Positions 1 to 9,347 of a stretch of DNA of 18,870 bases are shown here, piece by piece. The stretch's first letter is position 1. Every line of letters begins with the position of its first letter. The translations under genes were made by a program, and so were the position numbers. The stretch lies in NCBI GenBank assembly GCA_015501055.1, contig JADNYV010000645.1, positions 1-18,870 of the forward strand, given 5' to 3'. The notes beneath the pieces were generated by a model, which worked only from the letters and a program-made list of their open reading frames with translations, had not been told where the DNA came from and made no database searches. The stretch is from Mucidula mucida (Eukaryota > Basidiomycota > Agaricomycetes > Agaricales > Physalacriaceae).

Positions 1-175
1 AGTACGGGAGGCGGAGAGACAAGCGCATACTCAACGACAAGGTGAGGTGGCCGAGCGGTCTAAGGCGCCAGACTAAGGATCACATTGAGTTTCAATGAGT
101 ATATCTGGTCCGAAAGGGCATGGGTTCGAATCCCATCCTCATCATCCGAGCATCATTACGTCTCTTGTTTTTGCG
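1..175 (+). repeat. Left arm of an inverted duplication carrying tRNA-Leu
   Basis: Positions 1-40 upstream of the first tRNA match, with a few substitutions and two single-base gaps, the reverse complement of 2999-3042 upstream of the second tRNA (shared blocks include GACAAGCGCATA and CTCAACGACA). Downstream, CTCTTGTTTTTG at 162-173 recurs inverted at 2870-2881. The duplicated unit is therefore larger than the tRNA itself, and it may continue beyond the left edge of the window. Confidence 0.85.
41..144 (+). tRNA. tRNA-Leu(AAG), intron-containing, copy 1
   Basis: A class II tRNA folds from this sequence. The acceptor arm GGTGAGG pairs with CCTCATC (one G-U), the D arm is typical of tRNA-Leu (GGCCGAGCGGTCTAAGGC), the variable arm is long, and the T loop is TTCGAAT. 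The anticodon loop CTAAGGA gives anticodon AAG, which reads CUU and, after A-to-I editing, other CUN codons. A 24-nt intron lies at 79-102, after anticodon-loop position 37, the standard eukaryotic site. Discriminator base A is at 144. The spliced sequence is identical to the three other copies in this window. The CTCTTGTTTTTG at 162-173 could supply the Pol III T-run terminator. Confidence 0.95.
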
Positions 176-328
176 CCACATGTTGTTTTGTAGTAAATTC
201 ATGGTGGCGGCCCTTCCTACATCACAAGCCATCGCGTGTGTCATATTTTTGCGCCACATGTTCTTGTGTGTTTCCAGTAGTCAATCTATGGTGGCAGCCC
301 TTCATACAACACAGGCCGATGTATAATG
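168..328 (+). repeat. Two diverged tandem units of about 80 bp
   Basis: Two direct copies lie head to tail, 168-245 and 246-328. Each begins TTTTTGCGCCACATGTT, then carries ATGGTGGC(G/A)GCCCTTC and a CACA-rich stretch. Copy 2 has a few extra bases in the middle. No convincing reading frame crosses both units. They are probably a remnant of a mobile element or a local duplication next to the tRNA. Confidence 0.7.
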
Positions 329-631
329 ATCCCCTTCCCAACAGCAGTCCGCATTCCCAGACGTGCAAGTTCAAAGGCACATTAACAGCACAAGCATGTT
401 CATTGTCCAAAGTCCCAAGATCTCATAAATTATATACTGTAACGTTAATGTAACTTGTAATGCATATACTGCCTAATATCTATACAAATGGTCATGGTCG
501 ATGTGGATATCAATAAAAAAAAGAGTAGTGAAAGAGATGAGATGAACACGGAAATGGCGTTACTGTGAATAATTAAATAACCTTCATCCTCGTACAACGA
601 CAGATTACTCGTCTTGCGCGGCCTGGAGCTC
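329..631. other. Intergenic, 3' side of ATG13
   Basis: No gene was recognised here. The stretch is AT-rich and includes the presumed 3' UTR and polyadenylation region of the minus-strand ATG13 gene. Short open frames here show no family resemblance. Confidence 0.5.
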
Positions 632-2365
632 TCAGTCGCTGGTGCGCCGGTGTAGCGAAATCTCCCTGGAGAGCGGCTGGCGCCTGGGTAGCGAACTCTG
701 CCGCGATACCGTCGCAGAGGGAGATGCGACCTCCCGTCGACTCTGCCTAGTCGACCCGCTTCCCAATCCTTCCAGGCTCTTGAGAAAAGCATCATTCATG
801 CGACCCAATTCCGCATCGACGGCCTCTTCGCTCGTCATCGCAACGATCCTGCCGATCGGCTGGTCCTGGCGCATAAGCAGCCCAGCGTTGGATGTGGACG
901 CGACGGGATACGGTATGGTAGACGTCGGATATCCCTTTGGCGGTGAACTACTGGGGAAGGGGGTCGTATTCATAGATGACGGAGGTGATGACGAGAGAGG
1001 AAGCGGGCCGTCGTAGAGGTTTCCGTGCATCGATCTCCTGAACAAAGTCACTCAGGTCATCGTCATCCGTCCGGGCCGCAGCGGCGCTGGCCAGCTTCTC
1101 ATTGTAGCTGGAATGGGCACTTCCACTCCCAGGTGTCAGTGGTCGCGTAGTGCCAGAGTTGGGTGAATAGCGGTGTCCAAAGGAGGACGAGTAGCGTTTC
1201 CGTGTAGGCGGTGGTGGTGGTTGTTGAGATGGAGATGCGGATGTGGATGATGATGCAGCCAGAGGAGAATGGGGAATTGTAGGCGGTGAAATCTTTCCAG
1301 CACCTAGAGGCGACGAACTGACCAGACCGTCAAACCGACATTAACAGATGATAGGCTACCGGATAGAGTATCTGTCTTGAAAGGATGCGGATGTGGTCGA
1401 CGCGGAGACGAGCTCAGTAAGGATGGTGCACGGGGTGATGATGACAGTAGTGAAGGGGGTCGTGGAGAAGACGTTAGTATAGACTGTGTCCGCGGGGATG
1501 CTTTCGGCGACGAGCTCAGTGCCGAGTCCCGTCTGATACGGTTGAGACTGCTCCCACCACTGCTCTTTGCGCTTGCCAGTGTCGGTACAAACTCTGCGTA
1601 TGCGTCGTCGTCGTCGCCAGCCCGCATATGGCTGCTCAACACGCTTTCCCTAGAGTCGATGCCAAAGTCTGGATTGGGGAGGTACTCAACGCGAAGCGTA
1701 AGTGTACCGCGAGGGTGCGGTACCGATGGGAACGTGTGCGTCCGCGAACCAGTTCCAGCGTACCAATCCAGACCATCAAAGCCTTCTGGATCGACGAGAC
1801 GCACTTCGACCCGTGCTCCCATTCGTCGAAGCCGCCCCTTGATACCCCAAGCGGGCAGTACTCGCAGCAAGCTCCAAGCACCCCGGAATAGTGGAATACC
1901 GTGCTTGTAAACAGTAGGTAAATCATCGCTGCCGTCTGCAGAGGCATGAGACGGTGCCGCCGAGAGCGAGATGGACCACCGTTCAAGCAGAATCTCCTTC
2001 ATAGTTGCCGGCAATGGCGCGCGTGAAGGCAGCGACACGGCGACCTGCGTGGCGGGCAGGTCAGGGAGCACGAGCACCACGTGGACACTGAACGGCGGCG
2101 GTCGTGGGCGACTGGGACTGGGCGTCGACAGATTGAACTGGGAGCACAGTCAGTTAGACCCTTTAGTACATTTGGGCAGACGCACCCATTTATCAACCTT
2201 GACCGTTCCACTTCCAGTTGCACCACCTTCACCGCTCGCACGTCCGCCTCCGACACCGCCTACGTCGCCTCCGCCAGCGCCATTCCCGCTCTCCCGAGCC
2301 TCATGCACAACGTAATACAGCTTTGAATAGAAATGTGCAGAAATCTGGTCCGCCTTTCGATCCAT
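632..2365 (-). CDS. ATG13: Autophagy-related protein 13 (Atg1 kinase complex scaffold)
   Basis: Atg13 is the regulatory scaffold of the Atg1/ULK kinase complex that starts autophagosome formation. Proposed exons are 2365-2186, 2137-1360, 1303-993 and 934-632, giving about 523 residues. The N-terminus begins MDRKADQISAHFYSKL and leads to KVDKWFNL across a 48-nt intron, followed by VYKHGIPLFRGAWSLLR and LPAWGIKGRLRR; this is the Atg13 HORMA domain (roughly residues 1-215), ending near DSRESVLSS. The rest is Ser/Pro-rich and disordered, with tandem LLSSSPRxPS units and Atg13-like motifs KRYSSSFGHRYSPNSG and DDDDLSDFVQEIDARKPL. It ends with EEAVDAELGRMNDAFLKSLE. The start ATG at 2365 gives the usual short lead before KADQI. 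The second and third introns (1359-1304, 992-935) are chosen by frame and are uncertain; alternative boundaries exist (for example donor at GTTAAT with acceptor GGAAAG). Confidence 0.9.
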
Positions 2366-2397
2366 CTCAGACTTGTCCCGTCGTCGTCGTGTTTCCT

Positions 2398-2477
2398 CTT
2401 TCAAGTCGTCGTCAAAGTCATCGTGTCGGAAGCGTGTGGGAGTAGCAGACAGTGGTTGATACGGTTACGTAACTTAC
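2398..2477 (-). other. Possible 5' UTR intron of ATG13
   Basis: On the minus strand a perfect GTAAGT donor begins at 2477, and a plausible acceptor (CTTGAAAG) ends at 2398, 33 bases upstream of the chosen ATG. An in-frame stop upstream makes a coding extension unlikely, so this would be a leader intron. There is no direct evidence that it is spliced. Confidence 0.3.
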
Positions 2478-2894
2478 TCTGGGGTTGGAGGTGCCTTATC
2501 TTATCTCCGCAATCCGTTCCGTTTAAAAGCTCAATTGTCTGCGGCTTACCTCTGACTCCTTGGAACGGTTTCTCTACGCGGTATCGATGGTTCAATCAAC
2601 AAAATCAGCATAATCGATAGGATAAGTAATTATGATAGACGCCCGAAGAGCCTGACAAGCCTTGATTCCCAATGATTGGCGCTGCAGAGTGATAGAGGTC
2701 TATGACTCGTCAGGAACTGCTTCTTGAGCCCCGATTTGCGCTGATTTGCGCATCTCCTATGAATGGACACCAGCTGCTAAACTAACGGTACTTGCATAGA
2801 TGTGCTTTTTGAATATTGGGTTTGGAGTCCCAGGACATGGAAAACGAAAGATACTGTACTATCTAAAAACAAAAACAAGAGAATGGGATAACAT
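2478..2894. promoter_or_regulatory. ATG13 upstream region
   Basis: This gap between the ATG13 leader and tRNA copy 2 should hold the ATG13 promoter. It has no gene-like frame. I could not identify a specific regulatory site. Confidence 0.4.
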
Positions 2895-3042
2895 TGATGA
2901 GGATGGGATTCGAACCCATGCCCTTTCGGACCAGATGTAATCATTGAAACTCAATGTGATCCTTAGTCTGGCGCCTTAGACCGCTCGGCCACCTCACCAT
3001 GTCGTTGAGATATGCGCTTGTCTGTCCGGCCTTCCCGTACTT
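2867..3042 (-). repeat. Right arm of the inverted duplication carrying tRNA-Leu
   Basis: This is the partner of 1-175 in inverted orientation. It contains tRNA copy 2, about 44 bp of similar 5' flank and a short similar 3' flank. The two arms enclose about 2.7 kb that contains essentially only ATG13. Confidence 0.85.
2895..2998 (-). tRNA. tRNA-Leu(AAG), intron-containing, copy 2
   Basis: The mature sequence is identical to copy 1, on the opposite strand. The 24-nt intron differs from copy 1 only near its 3' end (GATTAC instead of GAGTAT). The 5' flank up to about 3042 is homologous to the 5' flank of copy 1, so the two arose by an inverted duplication. Confidence 0.95.
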
Positions 3043-3070
3043 GCCAGGGATTCATTTGATACAGTACAGC

Positions 3071-3570
3071 TTTTCGACAGGACCCCCGAAAATACTACCA
3101 AATGTATGATCCCTGTGCGGATAAAAATTGAACTTTTTGAGACTATGTTTGGTACCTTTCCGGATAAAAATCGAGCTTTTTGGAGAAAAGGTCTGAGTCC
3201 ATGTGCGGATAAAATTTGGGCATCTGGAGAGGTCTGATGTCAGGTGCGGATAAGATTTTGGGTGGGCTGAAGGAGGCTGAAGGCTCTGATCCCCGGCAAG
3301 GGTCACCAGCTTTTTAGCCGTAAATTTACGTCCCTCTACGTGATTTTGTGCTGAAACAATGATTTTGCGCGATTTTTGAGCAAATGTTGGCAAATTTTCG
3401 GTCTCCAAGGACCCTGCGCCACACAAGGGTCTGGTACATTGTGCGGATAAAAATCCACTATCTGGCGAGGTCTGGTACAAAGTGCGGATACACCTTCCTT
3501 TTTGGGATCCGGATAAGAATTTGGGCCAGGATCATACATTTGGTAGTATTTTCGGGGGTCCTTTTTCGAC
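3071..3570. mobile_element. Non-autonomous DNA transposon (MITE) with target duplication
   Basis: The element proper is 3079-3562 (484 bp). Its ends are perfect 34-bp inverted repeats, 3079-3112 and 3529-3562, starting AGGACCCCCGAAAATACTAC. The 8-bp direct repeat TTTTCGAC immediately abuts both ends (3071-3078 and 3563-3570), as expected for a target-site duplication. It contains no transposase-like frame. Inside are seven copies of a (G/C)CGGATAA motif. An 8-bp duplication fits hAT-type elements and some MULE-type ones, but the terminal bases do not settle the superfamily. Perfect termini suggest recent movement using a transposase encoded elsewhere. Confidence 0.9.
3115..3520 (+). repeat. 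Seven dispersed GTGCGGATAAAA-like repeats inside the MITE
   Basis: Copies begin at about 3115, 3160 (CCGGATAAAAAT), 3203, 3244, 3441, 3482 and 3509 (CCGGATAAGAAT), all in the same orientation. Several are followed by a CATCTGGAGAGGTCTG-like stretch. In hAT elements, short subterminal repeats are transposase-binding sites; that role here is inference. Confidence 0.75.
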
Positions 3571-4361
3571 TTGCTCGAAACTTGACGGATGATCGATGAT
3601 CGACGATCGATCAGTTTTGAATCAAAACGTCGGCCCCGACCAGGCCCCGACAGCCCGGCTCTCCTAATCGGGAAAGCGACCAAGTCCTAGGTCCGCTTTG
3701 GGAGGTAGCGAAGACAGTGGCAATCTCTATGGGAAAGCACCGCATCATGTTGAGAATGTTCTGCAAGTCCGACTATCTTCTAGCGTAAACGCATTGGCAA
3801 GTGGTGGAGTCTGGGAGGCCCCCAGGGGATTGCGCCACAATTGAACTGAGTGCCAACCTCCAATTTGGCCGTCCCACCTCTGCGGTTTACTTGTAAAGGA
3901 TCTTTCCGGTACACGGGGTTCACACTTGGATCTATCTCAATGAACTTCAGTTAACCCAGCTATGGATTTCATGGAAGCCTGTTGCAACATTCACCGAGAC
4001 CTAGCGTTGAGCGTAGGCCTCAACATTCGGCGACATGAAGATATTCTTTAACTTGAATTTCGGTGCTCTTAGTACCTGACTCGCTTAGCTTTTTCAATGT
4101 GGAAGAGTCAGTGTTTACTGAGTGTTATCAACTCCAGATGAGATATTCCGATGTGTTTAGCTAGCGTCCTGAAGGAACCGAACCGTATCTTCTTTGATTC
4201 TTCAAATTGGAATGGGATTTCGTTCTGCGTTTCTTGTACTCCGCGTGCTTTACCCGGTGGCTGTGTAACCTATCTTTCCGTTCCACCCAGGTCCAACCAT
4301 CTGTACACCAAATTAAACACTAGACACTCCTTCACATTCCTTGATTTACTCTGGCTCGACA
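3571..4361. other. Intergenic region upstream of ALG6
   Basis: No gene was recognised. Near its left end is a small cluster of GATGATCGA/GATCGATC palindromic words (about 3590-3612). The right part must contain the ALG6 promoter and leader, with a pyrimidine-rich stretch just before the start codon. A TGCGCCACA word occurs at 3831-3839. Confidence 0.5.
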
Positions 4362-6522
4362 ATGGTAGACGTGGACGACGATCTCCTCCGGCTACGTACC
4401 GCCAAATATGACCGACAAGGGGGCTCCTCGTCGACAATGAACCGGGTGTCTTTGGATACCCTTCGACAAGGATCATTGACTTCACTAGAAACGGATAGCC
4501 CGAGCGCCTCCCGATTCAGCTCAATGTCTTCACCCCCGGAACTGCATGCACCACGCCCTCGGCGACACCTCCCACTATGGCTGCACGATACGTCTCCGCC
4601 GTCGTCGCGTGCAGCATCACCTACAGGCAGCGCCATCTCCAGCCCAACAGTCGGCAGTTCCAGGATACGATATACATCCTTTTCCTCGCTGCTCCCCGCA
4701 CCCAAGATATCGAGTTCGTCGGGGACGAGTACCGCAGCTCGGCGCCTGATTAAACACGCGTTTACGAAAAGCACGTCGTCAAAGGCGCTGGCTGTATCCC
4801 CGTTTTCCGTCCTCACACCCCTCTTGCCCGGGCCTCTGGCTCATACACTGTTGGTCGCGTTGCTCGTCCGCCTTGTCCTTTCCCTTTCCCTCCATTCGGG
4901 CCAAAATACACCACCCATGTACGGCGACTTTGAAGCACAGAGACATTGGCTAGAGGTGGCATTACATGTTCCATTGAGGCAATGGTACTATTATGATCTG
5001 CAGTGGTGGGGAATGGATTATCCGCCGTTGACTGGATATGTTAGCTGGCTGTGTGGGTATGTCGGCGATCGCATTGACGGAACGTGGTTTGCGCTTGACG
5101 AATCGCGTGGGAGGGAGGACGACGGGTTAAAGTTGTTCATGCGATGGACGGTCGTCATTTGCGACGCGTTGATCTATGTTCCTGCTGTTCTCTGGTGGAT
5201 GCGCGTGTGGGTCCGCTCTTCCAAGGCCAGAGTGAGATTCATCTACTCTTCCGATGATTCATTCTCTGACTATTCTTCAGAGTGTGTCTCTGTTGATAAC
5301 ACTGCTCCAGCCCTCCCTTCTCCTCATTGACTTTGGCCATTTCCAATACAACTCCCTCATGCTTGGCCTCACCCTCCTTTCCGTGTCGTGCTTTTCCACT
5401 TCCCGAGATCTCCTTGGCTGCATGTTCTTCGTTCTCTCCCTCTGCTTCAAGCAAATGTCCCTCTACTACGCTCCTGCCATCGGGACTTACCTTCTATCCA
5501 AATGCATTCATCAGCGTTCTCCCAGACTCTTCCTCCAGTACGGTGCCGTTACAGCCGCCACGTTTGCTGTCGTGTTTGCACCCTTTTTAATACCAGGAAA
5601 AGACGGATGGCCGCTGACACAGGTCATCCACCGCATATTCCCTTTTGCACGCGGCCTCTTTGAGGACAAGGTGGCCAACTTTTGGTGCGCGTCAAACGTC
5701 CTCATCAAATGGAAGTTCCTTCTCTCCACCACCGCTCTTCTGCGCGTTTCGACCATCCTCACTCTGCTCGCATTCCTGCCCGCAGTTGTTTTGCTTCTGC
5801 AGTCTCCAGACCCTCGCCTTTTGCCGTATGCCATGCTTACCAGCAGTCTCGCATTCTTCTTGTTCGGGTTCCAGGTGCATGAAAAGACGATTCTGGTGTG
5901 CATGCTGCCCGTCATGATGGTGCAAGGGGAATGGACCGTCCTCGCGAACAATGTAGCCCTCTTCAGCATGTGGCCCTTGCTCAAACGAGATGGATTGGGG
6001 GTACAGTATATCGCCATCCTCCTGCTGTGGAACAGACTCGTTTGGCGACCATCGAGCTCCGGTAAACCTGCCACCCCTTCGCGGTCGCTGATGGACTGGA
6101 TATTGACCAATTGGAAATCTGCGCTGACGACTGGGACGTACGCCGCCATGTTCGGCTTACATGCGTTGGAATTTATGTTCCCCACCTCTCCGATTGCACG
6201 TCTGCCGGATCTGTGGCCGGTGCTCAACGTCCTGATATCGACGCCGCTTTTCTTATTGTTGTGGGCGTGGAGCGTGAGGGCGGGGATTGAGGAGCGGTGG
6301 GCGGGGTCGGAGTTTGGTATGCGGGAGGATGAGGTTAGGAGGAGAAGTGTGCCGCCGTCGCCGATTATTGGGAGGAAGAAAGAGTTGACGCCGTCGCCGA
6401 CGAAGAAGAGGAGGGAAGGCTCTGTAGGGAGCGTGAGGCAGCGGAAGGAGAGTACGTCGATACGAGAGTTGCGGAGGGAGGGTGAAATAAGTGTGAGGGC
6501 TCGGTCGCCACTTGCGAGATGA
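4362..6522 (+). CDS. ALG6: Dolichyl-P-Glc:Man9GlcNAc2-PP-dolichol alpha-1,3-glucosyltransferase
   Basis: ALG6 (GT57 family) adds the first glucose to the lipid-linked N-glycan precursor on the lumenal face of the ER. Exons are 4362-5231 and 5281-6522, with a 49-nt GTGAGA...TTCAG intron, giving 703 residues. Family hallmarks: SGQNTPPMYGDFEAQRHW (the Asp near residue 189 matches the conserved catalytic acidic site of the first lumenal loop), WYYYDLQWWGMDYPPLTGYV, IDFGHFQYNS, FKQMSLYYAP, RIFPFARGLFEDKVANFWC and FQVHEKTIL. Many hydrophobic membrane segments follow one another from about residue 158. The start ATG has an ACAATGG context. The protein is longer than yeast Alg6 (544 residues): a Ser/Pro-rich N-terminal extension of about 150 residues and a basic C-terminal tail of about 70 residues are additional. 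The gene converges on the Stealth gene. Confidence 0.95.
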
Positions 6523-6855
6523 GCATATGGACTTGCTTTTTTTGTTTTACCGTGTTGTTTTGCATACTATGACTGCATTATTGAATGGATCAATTTGGGT
6601 TTGTTAGGTCTACAACCGTTTACATCTTTGACGTGAGGGATTTCATCGGCGGTTAAAAATGTACTACTAACACCATCGATGAGTACTTGGCACTCCACAT
6701 TATAGTATCCTATTAGAATTTCACACAGAACGAATGTGGCGTGACAAGTATTAATCTGGTATATTCTATACACTTTTGTGGGTATACCCTGATACAGCGT
6801 ATGAGTATGTATACAATCTACACGTGGAAATGCAGTCCATCCCAAATGATCATCC
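6523..6855. other. Shared 3' intergenic region of two convergent genes
   Basis: These 333 bp separate the stops of ALG6 (plus) and the Stealth gene (minus) and must hold both 3' ends. A T-rich tract (TGCTTTTTTTGTTTT) follows the ALG6 stop. No gene was recognised. Confidence 0.5.
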
Positions 6856-9347
6856 TCATATCTCGCGATCCAGCTTCTCCGGCCACCGGTCCTGGAACCA
6901 CTTCTTCAACAGCTCGTCTGTCCGCTGCAGCTGCGAGCCTGCCGAGTTTTCTGGCAGGTCATCGTTTATACATAGCAGTGCGATGTCCTTCTGATCTGTC
7001 GTCTTCTGAAGCGTCCGTGTGCCTTGCCGGTAGGACGTCAGGCCGAAGAAGCGAGAGGGCGTTTCGCCAACGGCGAACGAGTACCGGTGGAAGAGGCGTA
7101 TGGCGAAGGCGCGGGGGCTGGCTGGGAGGGGCGGCGGCGCCTCCGATGGGAGTTGGAGTGGAAGCACGATGGGATCTGCCGGGTCGACTTCCGTCGAGCC
7201 CGGAGGGAGAAAGACGGATAAGCCACCATCTGGACTTGCCTGCTGTTGAAGTGCAGCAATGACTACGGAGACTGGTCAGGCGTTTGATATAAAAATAGGT
7301 GAGAGATGTGACAGACTGGCATCGCCGCAACCTGATTTATGCGTAAGCACGTCAAGGAAGAGATCCCATGCAGAGGTTTCCCCGCTGCCGAAGCAGTGCG
7401 CTTTGTAGAGAGCACCTGAAAGTTTCAGTCCGTTGAGTGCTGTAGGATAACCGTCCTGGGCGACTAAAAGGATCACCGATCAGTTTAGACTTTTAACGTG
7501 CATAGTAATGGAACAAAAACATACCAAAAGAATAATCAGTGTGCGCCGCCACAGTTCGATCTGACACTCGGGGAGACTGGAGCCCGGCCAAGCTAAGTTG
7601 GACGTCCACATCATCAGGCGTCGTCTTCCTAATGTTCTCCAAAGGAATTTCGTTACTGTCTTCCTTCCCACCAGCCTCCCTCCACATGGCCATCTTCGTC
7701 TCCTCATCCAACATCCCGCCATTCGTCTCACCCCATTTCGCGACGATCCAGGACCACAACAGAGCCTCCCGCTTCCGTTCAATGACCCAATGCGTCGTCA
7801 GAAACACGGTATTGACCTCGATTTCATTGGGGTCCTTGTGCGAGCCTCGGAAGCGCGAAAGTGGCGTCGCAGAAAACTGCTGACCGAACGCGAGCGAAGC
7901 CTCGTGCATAAGCGGCAGCGAGAACGAGCGTGCGTTATGTGCCACGTAGGCACGAGTTCTGCTACCGAAGCGTTTATCTAAAAACCCAATAAGCATCGGC
8001 TGAATAATCCATCAACAAGCCATTTACTCAAAAGATGTGCGCTCCACCCTAATGATCGCCACTCTCCACCGCCGTCCGCCTTGCCCGTAGCATCTCCACC
8101 GACTTGAATATTGCGGTCAAAACGGAAAACAGGTCCGTACAGCGTAGAATGAAATGCCGATGGCGATGTGGGCAACGCTAGGAATTGATCATCGTTCAGC
8201 GAAACACTGATTTGTATCATTAGAGGACACTTTCAATTAGAAGAACCAAACTTGCATATTCTCAGAGACGACGTGAGGGTCCAAATTGGGTATTTGTGAC
8301 TCTATGGAGTGGCTGAAAATAACCGTGTGAGGCGACAGCATGGATATAGGTTGGTTGACTTTTATACCTGTTGAACGTAGGTAGTACGTTCTCTTGCCAT
8401 GCCTCTGCAGCTTCCACCGTTAGTGGAGCGTCTGTGGAATTTATCAACCGAAATAGCTGGCTATCTGTTCAAACGCGTTAGTTCCATCACGGACGCGCGA
8501 AGGCGCAACACGCACCATGATATAAATGGATTGGAGGCTGCTGACTCTCTGTCATAATTCCAGAGGTATTCAGGTCCAACCACTGCGGAACCAGTCCGAG
8601 TCGTCTACTCGAATCGCGGGGATGCGGGACATCAGCCGTGATGACATGCCATACCGACTCCTTCCAAGATTCCGTCGCCTTGGCAGACGCACGTAATGAA
8701 TATCTCAGTTCATCATGTTCACGAAAACGCGCATTTTTCGGATGGTGTCCCGTAGACTCGATGTATTCCGTACGCGCCTTTTCATGCAACGGGTCACTGA
8801 ATACCGGCGGAGACGGGAAATTGTATTGAGTACTTTGGAGTGGGATTATACGGCAAATGCGAACTCACGAGCCATTGACCCACACGTAGACCAGATCAAT
8901 TACAGCATCCTCCACCTTCTGAGCTGCGCAAGGACCTTCCCATCGGCCCGTTCCAACCCACTGTTCTAAACAGGCGCCCGAAAGCTGCGTATGCGATCTT
9001 ATGGGACGTACCCTGTGGTCTGCAATTGCGTATTCTGGAGGGTTGGGAGAGAATGGGTGATAAATGATGCCATCTTGAATGTCAGTGAACTGGACCCATG
9101 AAACGCCATCGGAAATGTCCTGCACGAAAGTCGGTTCGGAGTTTGGGTGCAATAGATCCACTGAGGATGAGAAAGGGTAGAGCGGGTAATCGAGGACGAT
9201 GAGGATGCCAAAGACTAGTGAGATGGTGAAGAGAACAACGAGGGCGCTGCGTCGTGTGCGTGTGTGTACGACCTCGCGGAGGACGTTGTGGGGTTTCAGT
9301 GGGAAGCAGTAGTGTAGCGGGAGGACAGTCCCGACAGTGAGGCTCAT
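6856..9347 (-). CDS. Stealth-family sugar-phosphate transferase (xylosylphosphotransferase-like)
   Basis: Stealth proteins move a sugar-1-phosphate from a nucleotide sugar to a glycan; eukaryotic members include GlcNAc-1-phosphotransferase and the fungal Golgi xylosylphosphotransferase Xpt1. Eight exons join in frame: 9347-8869, 8796-8516, 8464-8368, 8312-8256, 8206-8028, 7977-7525, 7463-7332, 7271-6856 (697 residues). A single hydrophobic segment near residues 34-55 (LVVLFTISLVFGILIVL) suggests a type II Golgi membrane protein. The conserved regions are in order: CR1 IDLVYVWVNGSDP (about 150-162), CR2 RFREHDELRYSLR (about 182-194) with SRRLGLVPQWLD, LNDDQFLALP with SAFHSTLYGP, CR3 HNARSFSLPLMHEASL (about 378-393) and CR4 LTSYRQGTRTLQ with LLCINDDL (about 658-665). 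The acceptor and donor sugars cannot be read from sequence. A 51-nt stretch, 9011-8961, could be an in-frame intron. Confidence 0.9.
8207..8255 (-). other. GC-AG intron in the Stealth gene
   Basis: The donor is GCAAGT and the acceptor AAATCAG, 49 nt apart, with a CTAAT branch-like site. Splicing here gives SENIVSLNDDQF, which matches the Stealth pattern. The nearby GT (GTTTGG, three bases downstream) puts the next exon out of frame. Confidence 0.75.

Noticed and set aside
1377..1910. A 177-codon plus-strand open frame opposite ATG13
   Set aside because: It is antisense to clearly conserved Atg13 coding sequence and reflects its Ser/Arg-rich composition.
2366..2404. Extending ATG13 upstream of 2365 in frame
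   Set aside because: The frame extends only through non-ATG codons and meets a stop upstream; MDRKADQI is the usual Atg13 beginning.
3052..3683. Overlapping open frames of 71-142 codons across the inverted-repeat element
   Set aside because: They cross the terminal repeats of the element and show no transposase-like residues.
5511..6227. A 238-codon minus-strand frame opposite ALG6
   Set aside because: It is a shadow of the well-supported ALG6 second exon.
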